In this document: positions 1 to 7,849 of the stretch, in pieces | Position numbering within the stretch: position 1 is the first letter of the stretch | Layout: every line of letters starts with the position of its first letter | From: Tritrichomonas musculus | Lineage: Eukaryota > Parabasalia > Tritrichomonadida > Tritrichomonadidae | NCBI GenBank assembly: GCA_039105265.1 | Contig: JAPFFF010000538.1 | Coordinates: forward strand, 1-20,358 | DNA: 20,358 bases | Direction of reading: 5' to 3' | Notes under the pieces: model-generated | Seen by the model: the letters and a program-made list of their open reading frames with translations, nothing else | Told to the model about the DNA's origin: nothing | Database searches by the model: none | Translations under genes and position numbers: made by a program

Positions 1-187
1 AATCACGTGAAACGACTTCTACATCAATAAGATCGCCATTTTCAGGTTGAAATTCTACGTCAGGTGAATGAAAAGTAACCAATTTATAAGGACGTACTCC
101 TTCTTTCTCACAATATATAGGAAGTCTGACATCAATATCAGATACCTTAACAGTACTAAAAGAAAACGCAAATAAAATCCAAATCAT
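1..187 (-). CDS. N-terminal part of a secreted or membrane protein (3' end outside window)
   Basis: Read on the minus strand from ATG at 187, the frame stays open to the left edge (62 codons). The first residues, MIWILFAFSFSTVKVSD, form a short hydrophobic stretch that looks like a cleavable signal peptide. The following segment is hydrophilic (DIDVRLPIYCEKEG, then RPYKLVTFHSPDVEF) and could be the start of an extracellular beta-rich domain, but I do not recognise a family. A match to the Myb-like M3 core promoter element lies about 90 nt upstream, and the spacer beyond it is AT-rich, which supports this start. Seen: open frame, hydrophobic start. Inferred: secretion. The function is unknown because most of the protein is missing. 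Confidence 0.6.
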   Translation of the reverse strand, partial: MIWILFAFSFSTVKVSDIDVRLPIYCEKEGVRPYKLVTFHSPDVEFQPENGDLIDVEVVSRD

Positions 188-1126
188 TTATTTATTATCA
201 ATTTGAATTGTTGTTTATTGAATTTTATTATTTTTATTCAATTTTTTTTTTATTTCTTATAATAAATTGTGAAACTAAACGGTTTATAGATTTGTAAAAA
301 AATAAATTATAGAGTTTATCTCGGACTTTGAAGATTTGTGATTTACTACTTTTCATTTTTTAGGAAAAAATTTCTTTTAAATTCAAATAATTTATTTTTT
401 ACAGATAACTTATAACCTATCATTTAAATAATTATTATTATAAATGAAAATTTAAGGTTTGACTGCTTTTTCAAATTATGTTTTGGCTTTTATATAATGT
501 TTTCCAACATCAAAACCATTATTATTTAGGTTAATTTTAAAAACAAAGATTTGGTGGCAGTTTTTTACGTTCTGGTATTATGACATATGAACACCGATAA
601 TGCTCCCAAAGATTTATTTATCAATGCTTTTCATTTCTGGGCTTGAGATAAAAATGCTCAATTAATCTGACATATAGTTGTGTTCTTAATAAAGAATTGG
701 GATAATTTTGTTTTTAAAAGCAACTTCATTTGGTCTTTTGACTTTTTAAAATCGGAGTTATCATTGAATAAACATTATTATTCAAATATTTCACTCTAGA
801 TGATATCTCAACTTCTATGATAGGTAAAATTATTTTGTCAGGCAAAAACTAATATTTGTTTAGTATTAATTACTATACCTTCGAAATAATGATGTATCAT
901 TCAAATTCGCTGAGATGAAGATTATTGATTCACCAAGATTCCATTTATCAAAAAAAAAAAAATAAATATTTGCAGTGAATTCTATTTTAATAGAAACCAA
1001 GCAAACACTCCGAAAAGATTATAAAAAAAAATTGAATATAAATTATTTTTAATCTTTCAAAATTGAATAACGAGCAAAATAAATAAAATTATCAAATTTT
1101 GACTGAAGTTTGTTCAAAGTTTACTC
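188..1126. other. AT-rich intergenic region between divergent genes
   Basis: This 939-bp spacer separates the leftward partial gene from the rightward ankyrin-LRR gene. It is rich in A and T runs, including an A tract near 950-961. I saw no RNA gene. Around 500-830 the composition is slightly more mixed, and a plus-frame stretch near 677-799 is open for about 40 codons (for example FIWSFDFLKSEL) but has stops on both sides and no recognisable family. It may be a decayed gene, but that is a guess. I saw no clear Inr, M3 or M5 match just before 1127. Confidence 0.5.
277..284 (-). promoter_or_regulatory. M3-like (Myb-type) core promoter element
   Basis: On the minus strand this reads AACCGTTT, which fits the T. 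vaginalis M3 consensus [AGT][AG]C[GC]G[TC]T[AGT]. It sits about 90 nt upstream of the ATG at 187. The site is nearly symmetric (AAAC-G-GTTT on plus), so it also fits on the other strand one base over. The match is visible; use of the element in this organism is inferred. Confidence 0.4.
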
Positions 1127-3022
1127 ATGCAAAAGAAAGTATTTGATTGCACCATATTTGAGATCCCAATTGAAAACTTTGAAGCAGACATGAATACAGA
1201 GTCATCAAAAGATAAGAAGGAAAGAATTCTTGATATTTTCAGAAATCATAACGAGCTCAATTCAGAAGAAGAATACCAAAAAATTGAATATCAATTGCAT
1301 TATGCATGCCAAGTTGGGGACCTTGAATTAATAAAAATTTTACTCAGTGAAACAATTGAAGATGATTCCGAAAATTATTTAATTAAAATCGACAAAACAA
1401 ATAAAACAGCATCATTTTATGGATTCAACCAACAATTGAATGATATTGTTATTCCACGAAATGTCAAATATAAAAATGATGATTATTTGATTACTAGCAT
1501 ATGTTTTAGTTGCCACATTTTACGCGAACCATTAATAATCAAATTTGTAGAAGATTCAGCAGTCAGCACAATTCATGGAAATGCATTTTTATATTCAAAT
1601 ATTGAAGAAATATATTTTCCAAAAAGTTTGATTGAATTGAAAGAAGGATGGTGTAGTGGTACACGAAATTTGACACGAATTATAATTTCACCATCCAATG
1701 GTCAATTCATATTCAAAGAAGACAAATACCTCATTGGCAAGAGTAATCAAAACGACACAGAATTTGACAAACTTCTATTTGTACGTCGTGACATCAAAGA
1801 ATTTTCTATTCCACGAAATATCAAAATCATTGGATCATATTCATTTTCGGAATCAAAAATCGAAGAAATTTCTATTCCACGCAGTGTAACAAAAATATGT
1901 GAACGTGCATTTTCCTGTTGTTACAAACTAAGAAAAATCGAAATTCCAACGGATTCCAACTTACAAACAATTGAAAGATTTGCATTTTTATTTTCAGATA
2001 TAGAAGATATTTCTATTCCACGCAGTGTGACAAAAATATGTGAATGTGCATTTTCCAATTGTAGAAATCTAAGAAAAGTTGAAATTCCAAAGAATTCTAA
2101 CTTACAAGCAATTGGAAAATTTGCATTTTTAGAATCAAATATTGAAGAAATTTATATTCCATACAGAGTGACAAAAATATGTGAAAGTGCCTTTTCCTGT
2201 TGTATAAATCTAAGAAAAGTTGAAATTCCAAAGAATTCTAACTTACAAACAATTGAAGAAAATGCATTTTTAGAATCAAATATTGAAGAAATTTATATTC
2301 CACGCAGTGTGACAAAAATATGTGAAAGTGCCTTTTCCTGTTGTAGAAATCTAAGAAAAGTTGAAATTCCAAACAATTCTAACTTACAAACAATTGAAGG
2401 AAATGCATTTTTATATTCAAATATTGAAGAAATATATTTCCCAAAAAGTTTGATTGAATTGAAAGAATTTTGGTGTAATGATACACGAGAATTGAAACGA
2501 ATTATAATTTCACCATCCAATGGTCAATTCATATTCAAAGAAGACAAATACCTCATTGGCAAGAGTAATCAAAACGACACAGAATTTGACAAACTTCTAT
2601 TTGTACGTCGTGACATCAAAGAAATTCATCTTCCACGAAATATCAAAATCATTGGATCATATTCATTTTCGGAATCAAAAATCGAAGAAATTTCTATTCC
2701 ACGCAGTGTAACAAAAATATGTGAACGTGCATTTTCCTGTTGTAACAAACTAAGAAAAATCGAAATTCCAACGGATTCCAACTTACAAACAATTGAAAGA
2801 TGTGCATTTTTTTTTTCAGATATAGAAGATATTTCTATTCCACGCAGTGTGACAAAAATATGCAAAGATGCATTTTGGTACTGCTATAATCTTAATGTAA
2901 TTGAAATATCTGAAGAATCGCAAATGCAATCAATTTCTAAGTCATCTTTTAGAGGGTGCCAAAGCTCCATGCTTATAATGATTCCTTCATCATTGAAAGG
3001 ACTGATTGAAAGGACTGATTGA
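1127..3022 (+). CDS. Ankyrin/leucine-rich-repeat (BspA-like, TpLRR) hybrid protein
   Basis: This 631-aa protein has no signal peptide or membrane segment. Residues about 55-74 (QLHYACQVGDLELIKILLSE) look like one ankyrin unit. From about 95 to the end it consists of TpLRR/LRR_5 repeats of the style IPRSVTKICERAF..C..LRKIEIP, often in 47-residue double units (141 bp apart in the middle of the gene). Two non-LRR islands (IIISPSNGQF...KYLIGKSN...FVRRDI) interrupt the repeats. A block of about 155 residues (roughly 151-305) recurs at 425-579, exactly 822 bp downstream, at about 96-97% nucleotide identity. The C-terminus is short because a 13-bp tandem repeat shifts the frame just before the stop. 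LRR proteins of this type are a large trichomonad family thought to mediate binding; the cellular role here is unknown. Without a signal peptide it is probably cytosolic. Confidence 0.85.
   Translation: MQKKVFDCTIFEIPIENFEADMNTESSKDKKERILDIFRNHNELNSEEEYQKIEYQLHYACQVGDLELIKILLSETIEDDSENYLIKIDKTNKTASFYGFNQQLNDIVIPRNVKYKNDDYLITSICFSCHILREPLIIKFVEDSAVSTIHGNAFLYSNIEEIYFPKSLIELKEGWCSGTRNLTRIIISPSNGQFIFKEDKYLIGKSNQNDTEFDKLLFVRRDIKEFSIPRNIKIIGSYSFSESKIEEISIPRSVTKICERAFSCCYKLRKIEIPTDSNLQTIERFAFLFSDIEDISIPRSVTKICECAFSNCRNLRKVEIPKNSNLQAIGKFAFLESNIEEIYIPYRVTKICESAFSCCINLRKVEIPKNSNLQTIEENAFLESNIEEIYIPRSVTKICESAFSCCRNLRKVEIPNNSNLQTIEGNAFLYSNIEEIYFPKSLIELKEFWCNDTRELKRIIISPSNGQFIFKEDKYLIGKSNQNDTEFDKLLFVRRDIKEIHLPRNIKIIGSYSFSESKIEEISIPRSVTKICERAFSCCNKLRKIEIPTDSNLQTIERCAFFFSDIEDISIPRSVTKICKDAFWYCYNLNVIEISEESQMQSISKSSFRGCQSSMLIMIPSSLKGLIERTD
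1577..2040 (+). repeat. Internal duplication in the LRR gene, copy A
   Basis: Copy A of a 464-bp coding repeat whose partner lies 822 bp downstream. I count about 16 differences by eye, in a few clusters. The segments between clusters are identical for up to about 110 bp. Confidence 0.9.
2399..2862 (+). repeat. Internal duplication in the LRR gene, copy B
   Basis: Copy B of the 464-bp coding repeat. Relative to copy A, nearly all changes alter amino acids (for example Gly-Trp to Phe-Trp, Ser-Gly to Asn-Asp, Phe-Ser-Ile to Ile-His-Leu). Only one silent change was seen. Confidence 0.9.
2994..3019 (+). repeat. 13-bp tandem duplication at the 3' end of the LRR gene
   Basis: The unit GAAAGGACTGATT occurs twice in direct succession. 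Because 13 is not a multiple of 3, the second unit changes the frame and the gene ends at a TGA within a few codons. The neighbouring out-of-phase frame (SIGDTLKDINFF) reads like continuation of the protein. Confidence 0.8.
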
Positions 3023-3173
3023 ATCAATTGGTGATACATTGAAGGACATTAACTTTTTTATCATAATGAAAAAAAAAAAAAAAAAAAAGATTTCTTATTT
3101 TTCACTTAACTGTTCTCTCATTTTTTATCATCATAATTGAGATGAATTCTAGAATTTACTTTTCAGGGTATTC

Positions 3174-3278
3174 AAAAATAAATATATTGCATTATTAAAA
3201 ATTGTGTGAATTTGAGAAGATTGGAAAAGGTGATGTCATAACTCACACAATTATAAATAATCCGATATATTTATTTTT
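3174..3278. repeat. Long inverted repeat (foldback), 36-bp arms
   Basis: The arms 3174-3209 and 3243-3278 are reverse complements at 32 of 36 positions and are separated by 33 nt. The inner end is perfect over AATTGTGTGA/TCACACAATT and the outer end over AAAAATAAATATAT. It could be a small MITE-like foldback or a transcript hairpin. No target-site duplication was obvious. Confidence 0.65.
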
Positions 3279-4201
3279 AATTATCTTCATGTGGAAATAA
3301 TCGGAAAAAAGTGATGTGAAAATATGAAATAATTAATCTACATAATGGACATAGAAAAACTCAAATAATATCAAAATATTACGTATCTCATTAAAAAAAA
3401 TCAAAACTAGAATGTAAAAAGAGTTTTTATTCAAAATGATTATAAGTATCAGATATGATATTTTAATTGAAATCAAATAATTGTATTTGAAAATGATTCT
3501 AATATATTTTCTTCATAAATAAATTTATCTCATCTTATTTTTGGCCATATTAATATTTTTTTACCAGATTAATGTTATCTTTTCTAAAAGATTGAAATAA
3601 ATTTCCGAGCTGCAGATGAAAAAGAGCCAAATGAGAGCGATATTTGCATTATATATAGAACAAATTTAAAAAATTTTATATAAACATTATTATCATCTTG
3701 AATTTTTTGAAAGATTGATTGTTGACAAAGGTTACTATCCAATATATCCTGAATAATTTCTGACTTTCTTGATATGAAAATTAAAAAGAAGGAGAAAAAA
3801 TTAAAAATGGAAAAGTTAATAAATAAAATGAAAACAATACATTTAATTTTGCCGACTTTGCAAGGGAAGTTGATAAAAAAGATAATAATAAATTAATCCC
3901 AACACAATGGAAATGTATTAAAAATATTGATAAAGATTCATTGTAAGGATTGTTATATTTAGGGTGATGTTCATATAATTAGAGTATGACCTATTTATTA
4001 GTCAAATGCGATATTTTAAAATCATGTATATAATTTTAAAATATTAAAAATAATAAATTTTATTTTTAATCTATTGTTTTCAAAGATATACTTTTTTTTT
4101 TATAAAAAAAATTAATATCAGAATTAAAATAAGATATGATCGTCTATCTCAAATTTTCTATTAATATTGAATGGAATTGAGAAGTGAAGATAATTAAACT
4201 T

Positions 4202-4206
4202 CCTTT
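4202..4206 (+). promoter_or_regulatory. M5-type initiator (CCTTT) just before the start codon
   Basis: CCTTT lies three bases before the ATG at 4209. In T. vaginalis the M5 element CCTTT overlaps the transcription start, which is the second C. That would give a 5' UTR of about 6 nt, typical of trichomonads. The motif is seen; its use here is inferred. Confidence 0.45.
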
Positions 4207-4208
4207 TC

Positions 4209-5363
4209 ATGATTGATGATCGTCTCAATGAAATATCAAAGCTTGTTCAAGTCAAACCATCACCAAATCCTTCAAGATTTAATGTATGGTCTAATGGGAA
4301 CAATTATCAAGCGAAATCACTTGATCTAATATTACATCAAGAATTGATTGATTTTGCCAAGTTTATTGCGCCATCTCCGATTGAAAGACATATTCGACTA
4401 CTCTCGATTAACAGATTTAGGACTGCCGTTGCACTAATGTGGCCAGATGCGAAAATGATATGTCATGGATCTACAGCCACATCTACGAATCTTCCCGATG
4501 GTGACCTTGATTTTGTTGTTTTTAATGCTCCTTCAGACCAAGCCGAACTTACCTTACTGAGCTCCCTCGAAAATTTTTTAACAGAGAAAAAAATTATAAA
4601 AGATTCAAAAATCATTCATGCCCGCTGCCCCATTATAAAGTGCGTTGACAATGTTTATGACTTTAAAATTGATATTGCCATTAACAATGAAAATGGAATA
4701 TTAAATATCAAGCGTCATTCCATGTATTTGAAAGAGTATCCAGGCCTTTTTCCTGTTTTAATGTTTACCAAATTTTTTCTTCTTCAAAACAAGCTCGATA
4801 CGCCTTACAAAGGCGGCATAAGTTCGAACACACTTATTCAAATGATCATTTTCATAATCCAATTATTGAATAAGGACGACCGCTTAAATTGTGGTAAAAT
4901 ATTACTTACATTCTTCTTGTATTACGGCCAATCTTTCAATTATATAACGACCGGAATTTCGACGAGAGAAGGCGGAAGGACATTCGACAAGCTCGATTTG
5001 TATCGTGTCAGTTGGAACACTCCAATTTGCATCTCTATCGAGGACCCGCAAATTCCAGGGAATTTTTTGGGCGAGAATGCATTCAATACTTTCGAATTTC
5101 GTAAAAAGTGCTCTGACGCTTATTTAAAGTTGATCTCAAATAGGTCTTTCAATGAAAGGTCCTTATTGAATGGTATCGTGAATTACATCACATTACAAAA
5201 CACAACGAATTTTAGACAATTGATTGTGGACAAGTTTAATTTAATTAGTATCATGCCATCAACTCAAACGAATGATCGTAACGAGAATGATGGTCCGTCT
5301 GAAAATAAGAAAAATAAAGAAAATCCGTTTCAAAATAGAAGAAAACCTCCTTATAAGAGGTAA
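4209..5363 (+). CDS. TRF4/PAPD5-type non-canonical poly(A) polymerase
   Basis: This 384-aa protein belongs to the DNA polymerase beta-like nucleotidyltransferase superfamily, TRF4 (TENT4) branch. These enzymes add short A tails to aberrant or structured RNAs, in the TRAMP complex for the yeast homologue, feeding the nuclear exosome. The active site is visible: HGS (86-88) followed by PDGDLDFVV, with Asp99 and Asp101 as the metal-binding pair. The third Asp is Asp155 in KIDIAIN, just after PIIK. The central domain (YKGGISSNTLIQ) and the PAP-associated domain follow, with FFLYYGQSFNY, the glycine-rich GISTREGG and DPQIPGNFLGENAF. The C-terminal tail (about 345-384) is polar, Asn/Lys/Arg-rich and probably disordered. 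No zinc finger or RNA-recognition domain is present, as in yeast Trf4. The stop codon overlaps a TAAA signal. Base composition appears less AT-rich than the neighbouring LRR genes. The family call is firm; the exact substrate is unknown. Confidence 0.93.
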   Translation: MIDDRLNEISKLVQVKPSPNPSRFNVWSNGNNYQAKSLDLILHQELIDFAKFIAPSPIERHIRLLSINRFRTAVALMWPDAKMICHGSTATSTNLPDGDLDFVVFNAPSDQAELTLLSSLENFLTEKKIIKDSKIIHARCPIIKCVDNVYDFKIDIAINNENGILNIKRHSMYLKEYPGLFPVLMFTKFFLLQNKLDTPYKGGISSNTLIQMIIFIIQLLNKDDRLNCGKILLTFFLYYGQSFNYITTGISTREGGRTFDKLDLYRVSWNTPICISIEDPQIPGNFLGENAFNTFEFRKKCSDAYLKLISNRSFNERSLLNGIVNYITLQNTTNFRQLIVDKFNLISIMPSTQTNDRNENDGPSENKKNKENPFQNRRKPPYKR

Positions 5364-5364
5364 A
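5361..5364 (+). terminator. UAAA poly(A)-type signal overlapping the stop codon
   Basis: The TAA stop followed by A gives TAAA. In T. vaginalis UAAA acts as the polyadenylation signal and may include the stop codon. Short 3' UTRs are expected. Confidence 0.45.
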
Positions 5365-5715
5365 AGTTATTGATTGTTATATATTGTTTCGTAATCTTCA
5401 ATGATGTTTTCTTTATATGTATATTTATTCATTATTTAAAATTTTTGTTGTGAATAATAAAAGTTTTTTTTATTTTATACGTTATCATAAAATTGTTGAA
5501 TAATAAATTTGCAAATGTGATTGGTTTAGATATAGAAATATTTTGATTTTTGCTTTCTCTTAAATGTTATTTAGAATAGCTACAGTTTTATTATCATTAA
5601 AAATATTTTGATAACAAAAATATAGTTTTAGGAAAAGCAAACTAGCAAACTAATTATTTCTCTGTATTCAAAAATAACAAATATAAAGATCATTTGCAGT
5701 AAAGAGGCATTTTAT
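5364..5715. other. AT-rich spacer between convergent genes
   Basis: This stretch holds the 3' ends of two converging genes. It has AT-rich runs and one AATAAAAG-like site near 5455-5462 on the plus strand. No gene, RNA or notable repeat was seen. Confidence 0.5.
5711..5714 (-). terminator. UAAA poly(A)-type signal just after the stop codon
   Basis: On the minus strand the end reads TGA-ATAAAA, so AATAAA/UAAA begins within the stop codon region of the discoidin gene. Confidence 0.45.
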
Positions 5716-7188
5716 TCATACTTGTGATTTTGGTGATGAAATTGTTCCAAACAATTCAATTCGCGTTAAATCGATGTGATAATTGTATCGTGAACCATCA
5801 GTCCATTCTTCTTCTTGGATGTATCGAATGTAACGATAATATTTGTCACTTTTCGTGTTCTCAAATCGATGCTGCTTGTAACCGCCATTCAGTTCTGAAT
5901 TGTTAACTCTGTGGTCAATGTCTTCCCAGTGTTCGTGATCGTTCGAGCCAACAATTCGCCACGATTTTGGATAGAAACCATTATTTGTTCGAATTGTGTA
6001 TGATGTCAAATTGACTGTTTTGTTCACAAAGTCAAATTCAATCCACCCATCACTCGAACTCGGATTACCGCTCCAATAATTATAATAGTACTCACTGTTC
6101 ATGTTGTTTGAATTATATTTGATCAGGTCGGTGATTGGACATGAAGGATCAGGAGATCCTCCGCCTGAAAGTTTCAGAATGTTTCCTGCTTCAAGATCGG
6201 CGCCGTTTTGTTTCTGCAGGTAGTCAATGATGCCTGACAGTTCGTTTCCGTTGTATTCGCATTCTTTCTCTTCGCTATCATGTTTCTTTTTCTTTCTGTC
6301 TTTCTTTTTGTTTCTGTTTCTGTTTTTGACCGTTTCGAGAAGTTCCAAAAAGTGACACCTCAGAGTGAAAATGATGCCTGAAATTTCACATTCAATTATT
6401 TCATCGTCAAGGTTATCGTAAATGAATTTAATCATGCTTTCGTCGTATTCTTCAATTCCAAGCGAAAGAAGGAAGTGCATCACTGTTACAGCTTCTCCTT
6501 CGCTCACAAGTGACTCAAAGATGTCATAAATTTCACTTTCGTTCTCCTTTTCGACATCTTCACGATGTGACACGTAAGCATCGATGATCTCTTTGATGAT
6601 ACCTTCTTCAATATTTCTCATTTCTGAACTTAGGATGAATTCTTTGATGTGACCAGATAAGTACTCAATTGATCGTGAATGGAATTCTGTGCTTAACAAT
6701 GAAATCGCTTCTTCTTGGCTATTCACTTCATATCTCATTTTGTCTTCTTTATCAGTATAACCGTTAAGAATCGTCGTTATTATTGAATAGATTTCTTGTT
6801 GTGGATTATTAATCTCAACTTTATCAACCGTCGATTTGATTAGCTTTTGAAGAATTTCTTCAATGCTTTCCTTGGTATATTTTGTTAGTTGTGATTTGAG
6901 CTGTTGTGGAAGATTGATGGGATATTCGTTAATTGTAGGATCAACTTGGTAAGCATCGTTGATTTTTCTTGAAATAACTCGTGCTTTATTTTTAGTGGTA
7001 TTAATTGTGATTTTATCTTTTTTCTCTTGTGAATTTTGACTATCATTATTATTATTATTATTATTTTTGGTTTCAATTTGATTACTTGAGGTGAAATTAA
7101 TTATAATCTGAAAATTATCGCTATCATCATATTCTATTAATCTTTTCAAATATGATCTAGGAGTTTCATACATGCTATTTTGCTCCAT
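5716..7188 (-). CDS. BTB/BACK-like protein with C-terminal F5/8 type C (discoidin) domain
   Basis: This 490-aa protein has no signal peptide or membrane segment. Residues about 20-80 begin like a very divergent BTB fold (NFQIIINFTSS), interrupted by a poly-Asn run (42-48). Residues about 90-285 are helical (SQEEAISLLSTEFHSRSIEY, EGEAVTVMHFLLSLGI) and resemble the BACK-like region common in trichomonad proteins. A Lys/Arg-rich stretch (289-303) could be a nuclear signal or linker. Residues about 345-485 form an F5/8 type C domain: NYWSGNPSSSDGWIEFDF, SYTIRTNNGFYPKSWRIVGS, then YRYIRYIQ and RIELFGT. Outside trichomonads such domains usually bind sugars or lipids outside cells; here the architecture suggests a cytosolic adaptor. 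The F5/8 call is strong and the BTB/BACK call moderate. An Inr-like TCATT lies about 28 nt upstream of the start. Confidence 0.85.
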   Translation of the reverse strand: MEQNSMYETPRSYLKRLIEYDDSDNFQIIINFTSSNQIETKNNNNNNNDSQNSQEKKDKITINTTKNKARVISRKINDAYQVDPTINEYPINLPQQLKSQLTKYTKESIEEILQKLIKSTVDKVEINNPQQEIYSIITTILNGYTDKEDKMRYEVNSQEEAISLLSTEFHSRSIEYLSGHIKEFILSSEMRNIEEGIIKEIIDAYVSHREDVEKENESEIYDIFESLVSEGEAVTVMHFLLSLGIEEYDESMIKFIYDNLDDEIIECEISGIIFTLRCHFLELLETVKNRNRNKKKDRKKKKHDSEEKECEYNGNELSGIIDYLQKQNGADLEAGNILKLSGGGSPDPSCPITDLIKYNSNNMNSEYYYNYWSGNPSSSDGWIEFDFVNKTVNLTSYTIRTNNGFYPKSWRIVGSNDHEHWEDIDHRVNNSELNGGYKQHRFENTKSDKYYRYIRYIQEEEWTDGSRYNYHIDLTRIELFGTISSPKSQV

Positions 7189-7846
7189 TTACCTAAAAAA
7201 TTTTTGAGGATATAAATGATCGAACAAATTTAAACTTTTTGATAGAAATGATTAGCTCATTTTAATAAATTTTACTTCATAAAATTGGAGTAAGTATACT
7301 AATTTAAAATATTTTTTATAAACTGTTTGAATATCAGTTTGGAATTTTAACCATCTACTTTGCTGATTTATAATTATTTTTAAAGAATCTATCAGGAATG
7401 CACCAAGAGCGGCTCGAGCAATGTTAGATTCTTGCTCATTAAAATGGTTTTCGAAACAACACCAATTTTAAATTCATTTTCTTGATATTAAGATGTTCTT
7501 CATTTGAAAATATGGCAAAATTTTCCTTTCATGATATTCATTCTTCAATTCTTCAACCTGGTTGAATCAACCATATCATATAATTATTTGATTTTGTCTT
7601 TTTATTAGATTTAAATTTCTAAAACTTGCAAATCTGATGAGTAATATTAAATAGCGTATAAAAGTTCATTGAATTTATGGCATAAAACTCTCATTACTTT
7701 TTTCATAATTTATGAATTACAATTTTCAATAATTAGAAATATTCGAACTCTTGAATATAATCCATAATTCTAAGTAAACATGATTTTCATTTTATTTATT
7801 AAATTCAAAATTGTTAAATTTTTATCAATTTGCTAGAAATCAAGTT
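7189..7846. other. AT-rich spacer between two leftward genes
   Basis: This is a 658-bp spacer with no supported gene. It contains a 15-nt palindrome at 7552-7566 (TTCAACC-T-GGTTGAA). A slightly GC-richer patch at about 7390-7460 reads on minus as NIARAALGAFLIDS for a short way with stops nearby; it may be a gene remnant, but I cannot identify it. Confidence 0.45.
7215..7219 (-). promoter_or_regulatory. Inr-like element
   Basis: On the minus strand this reads TCATT, fitting the trichomonad initiator TCA-Py-(T/A). It is about 28 nt upstream of the ATG at 7188. The motif is short and could occur by chance. Confidence 0.3.
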
Positions 7847-7849
7847 TTA
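7846..7849 (-). terminator. UAAA poly(A)-type signal overlapping the stop codon
   Basis: On the minus strand the 649-aa LRR gene ends TAA-A, giving the UAAA motif used for polyadenylation in T. vaginalis. Confidence 0.45.

Larger units (their letters stand above)
3023..4208. other. AT-rich intergenic region with a foldback
   Basis: This spacer holds an A20 tract at 3069-3088, a 105-nt foldback at 3174-3278 (listed separately) and the M5 initiator of the next gene at its right end. A 37-codon open stretch ending near 3944 (with FNFADFAREVDKK) has no usable start and no recognised family. No RNA gene was seen. Confidence 0.5.

Noticed and set aside
677-799. Open plus-frame stretch with protein-like composition
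   Set aside because: No start, stops on both sides, and no family recognised; kept only as a possible remnant.
2131-2412. CRISPR-like regular repeats
   Set aside because: The 141-bp periodicity is coding LRR repetition in an intact reading frame of a eukaryote.
1127-3088. LRR gene as a retrocopy, because an A20 tract lies 46 bp after the stop
   Set aside because: Trichomonad genes are mostly intronless so introns cannot help, no flanking target-site duplication was seen, and long A runs are common in this DNA.
3823-3944. 37-codon open stretch
   Set aside because: No ATG, too short and unrecognised.
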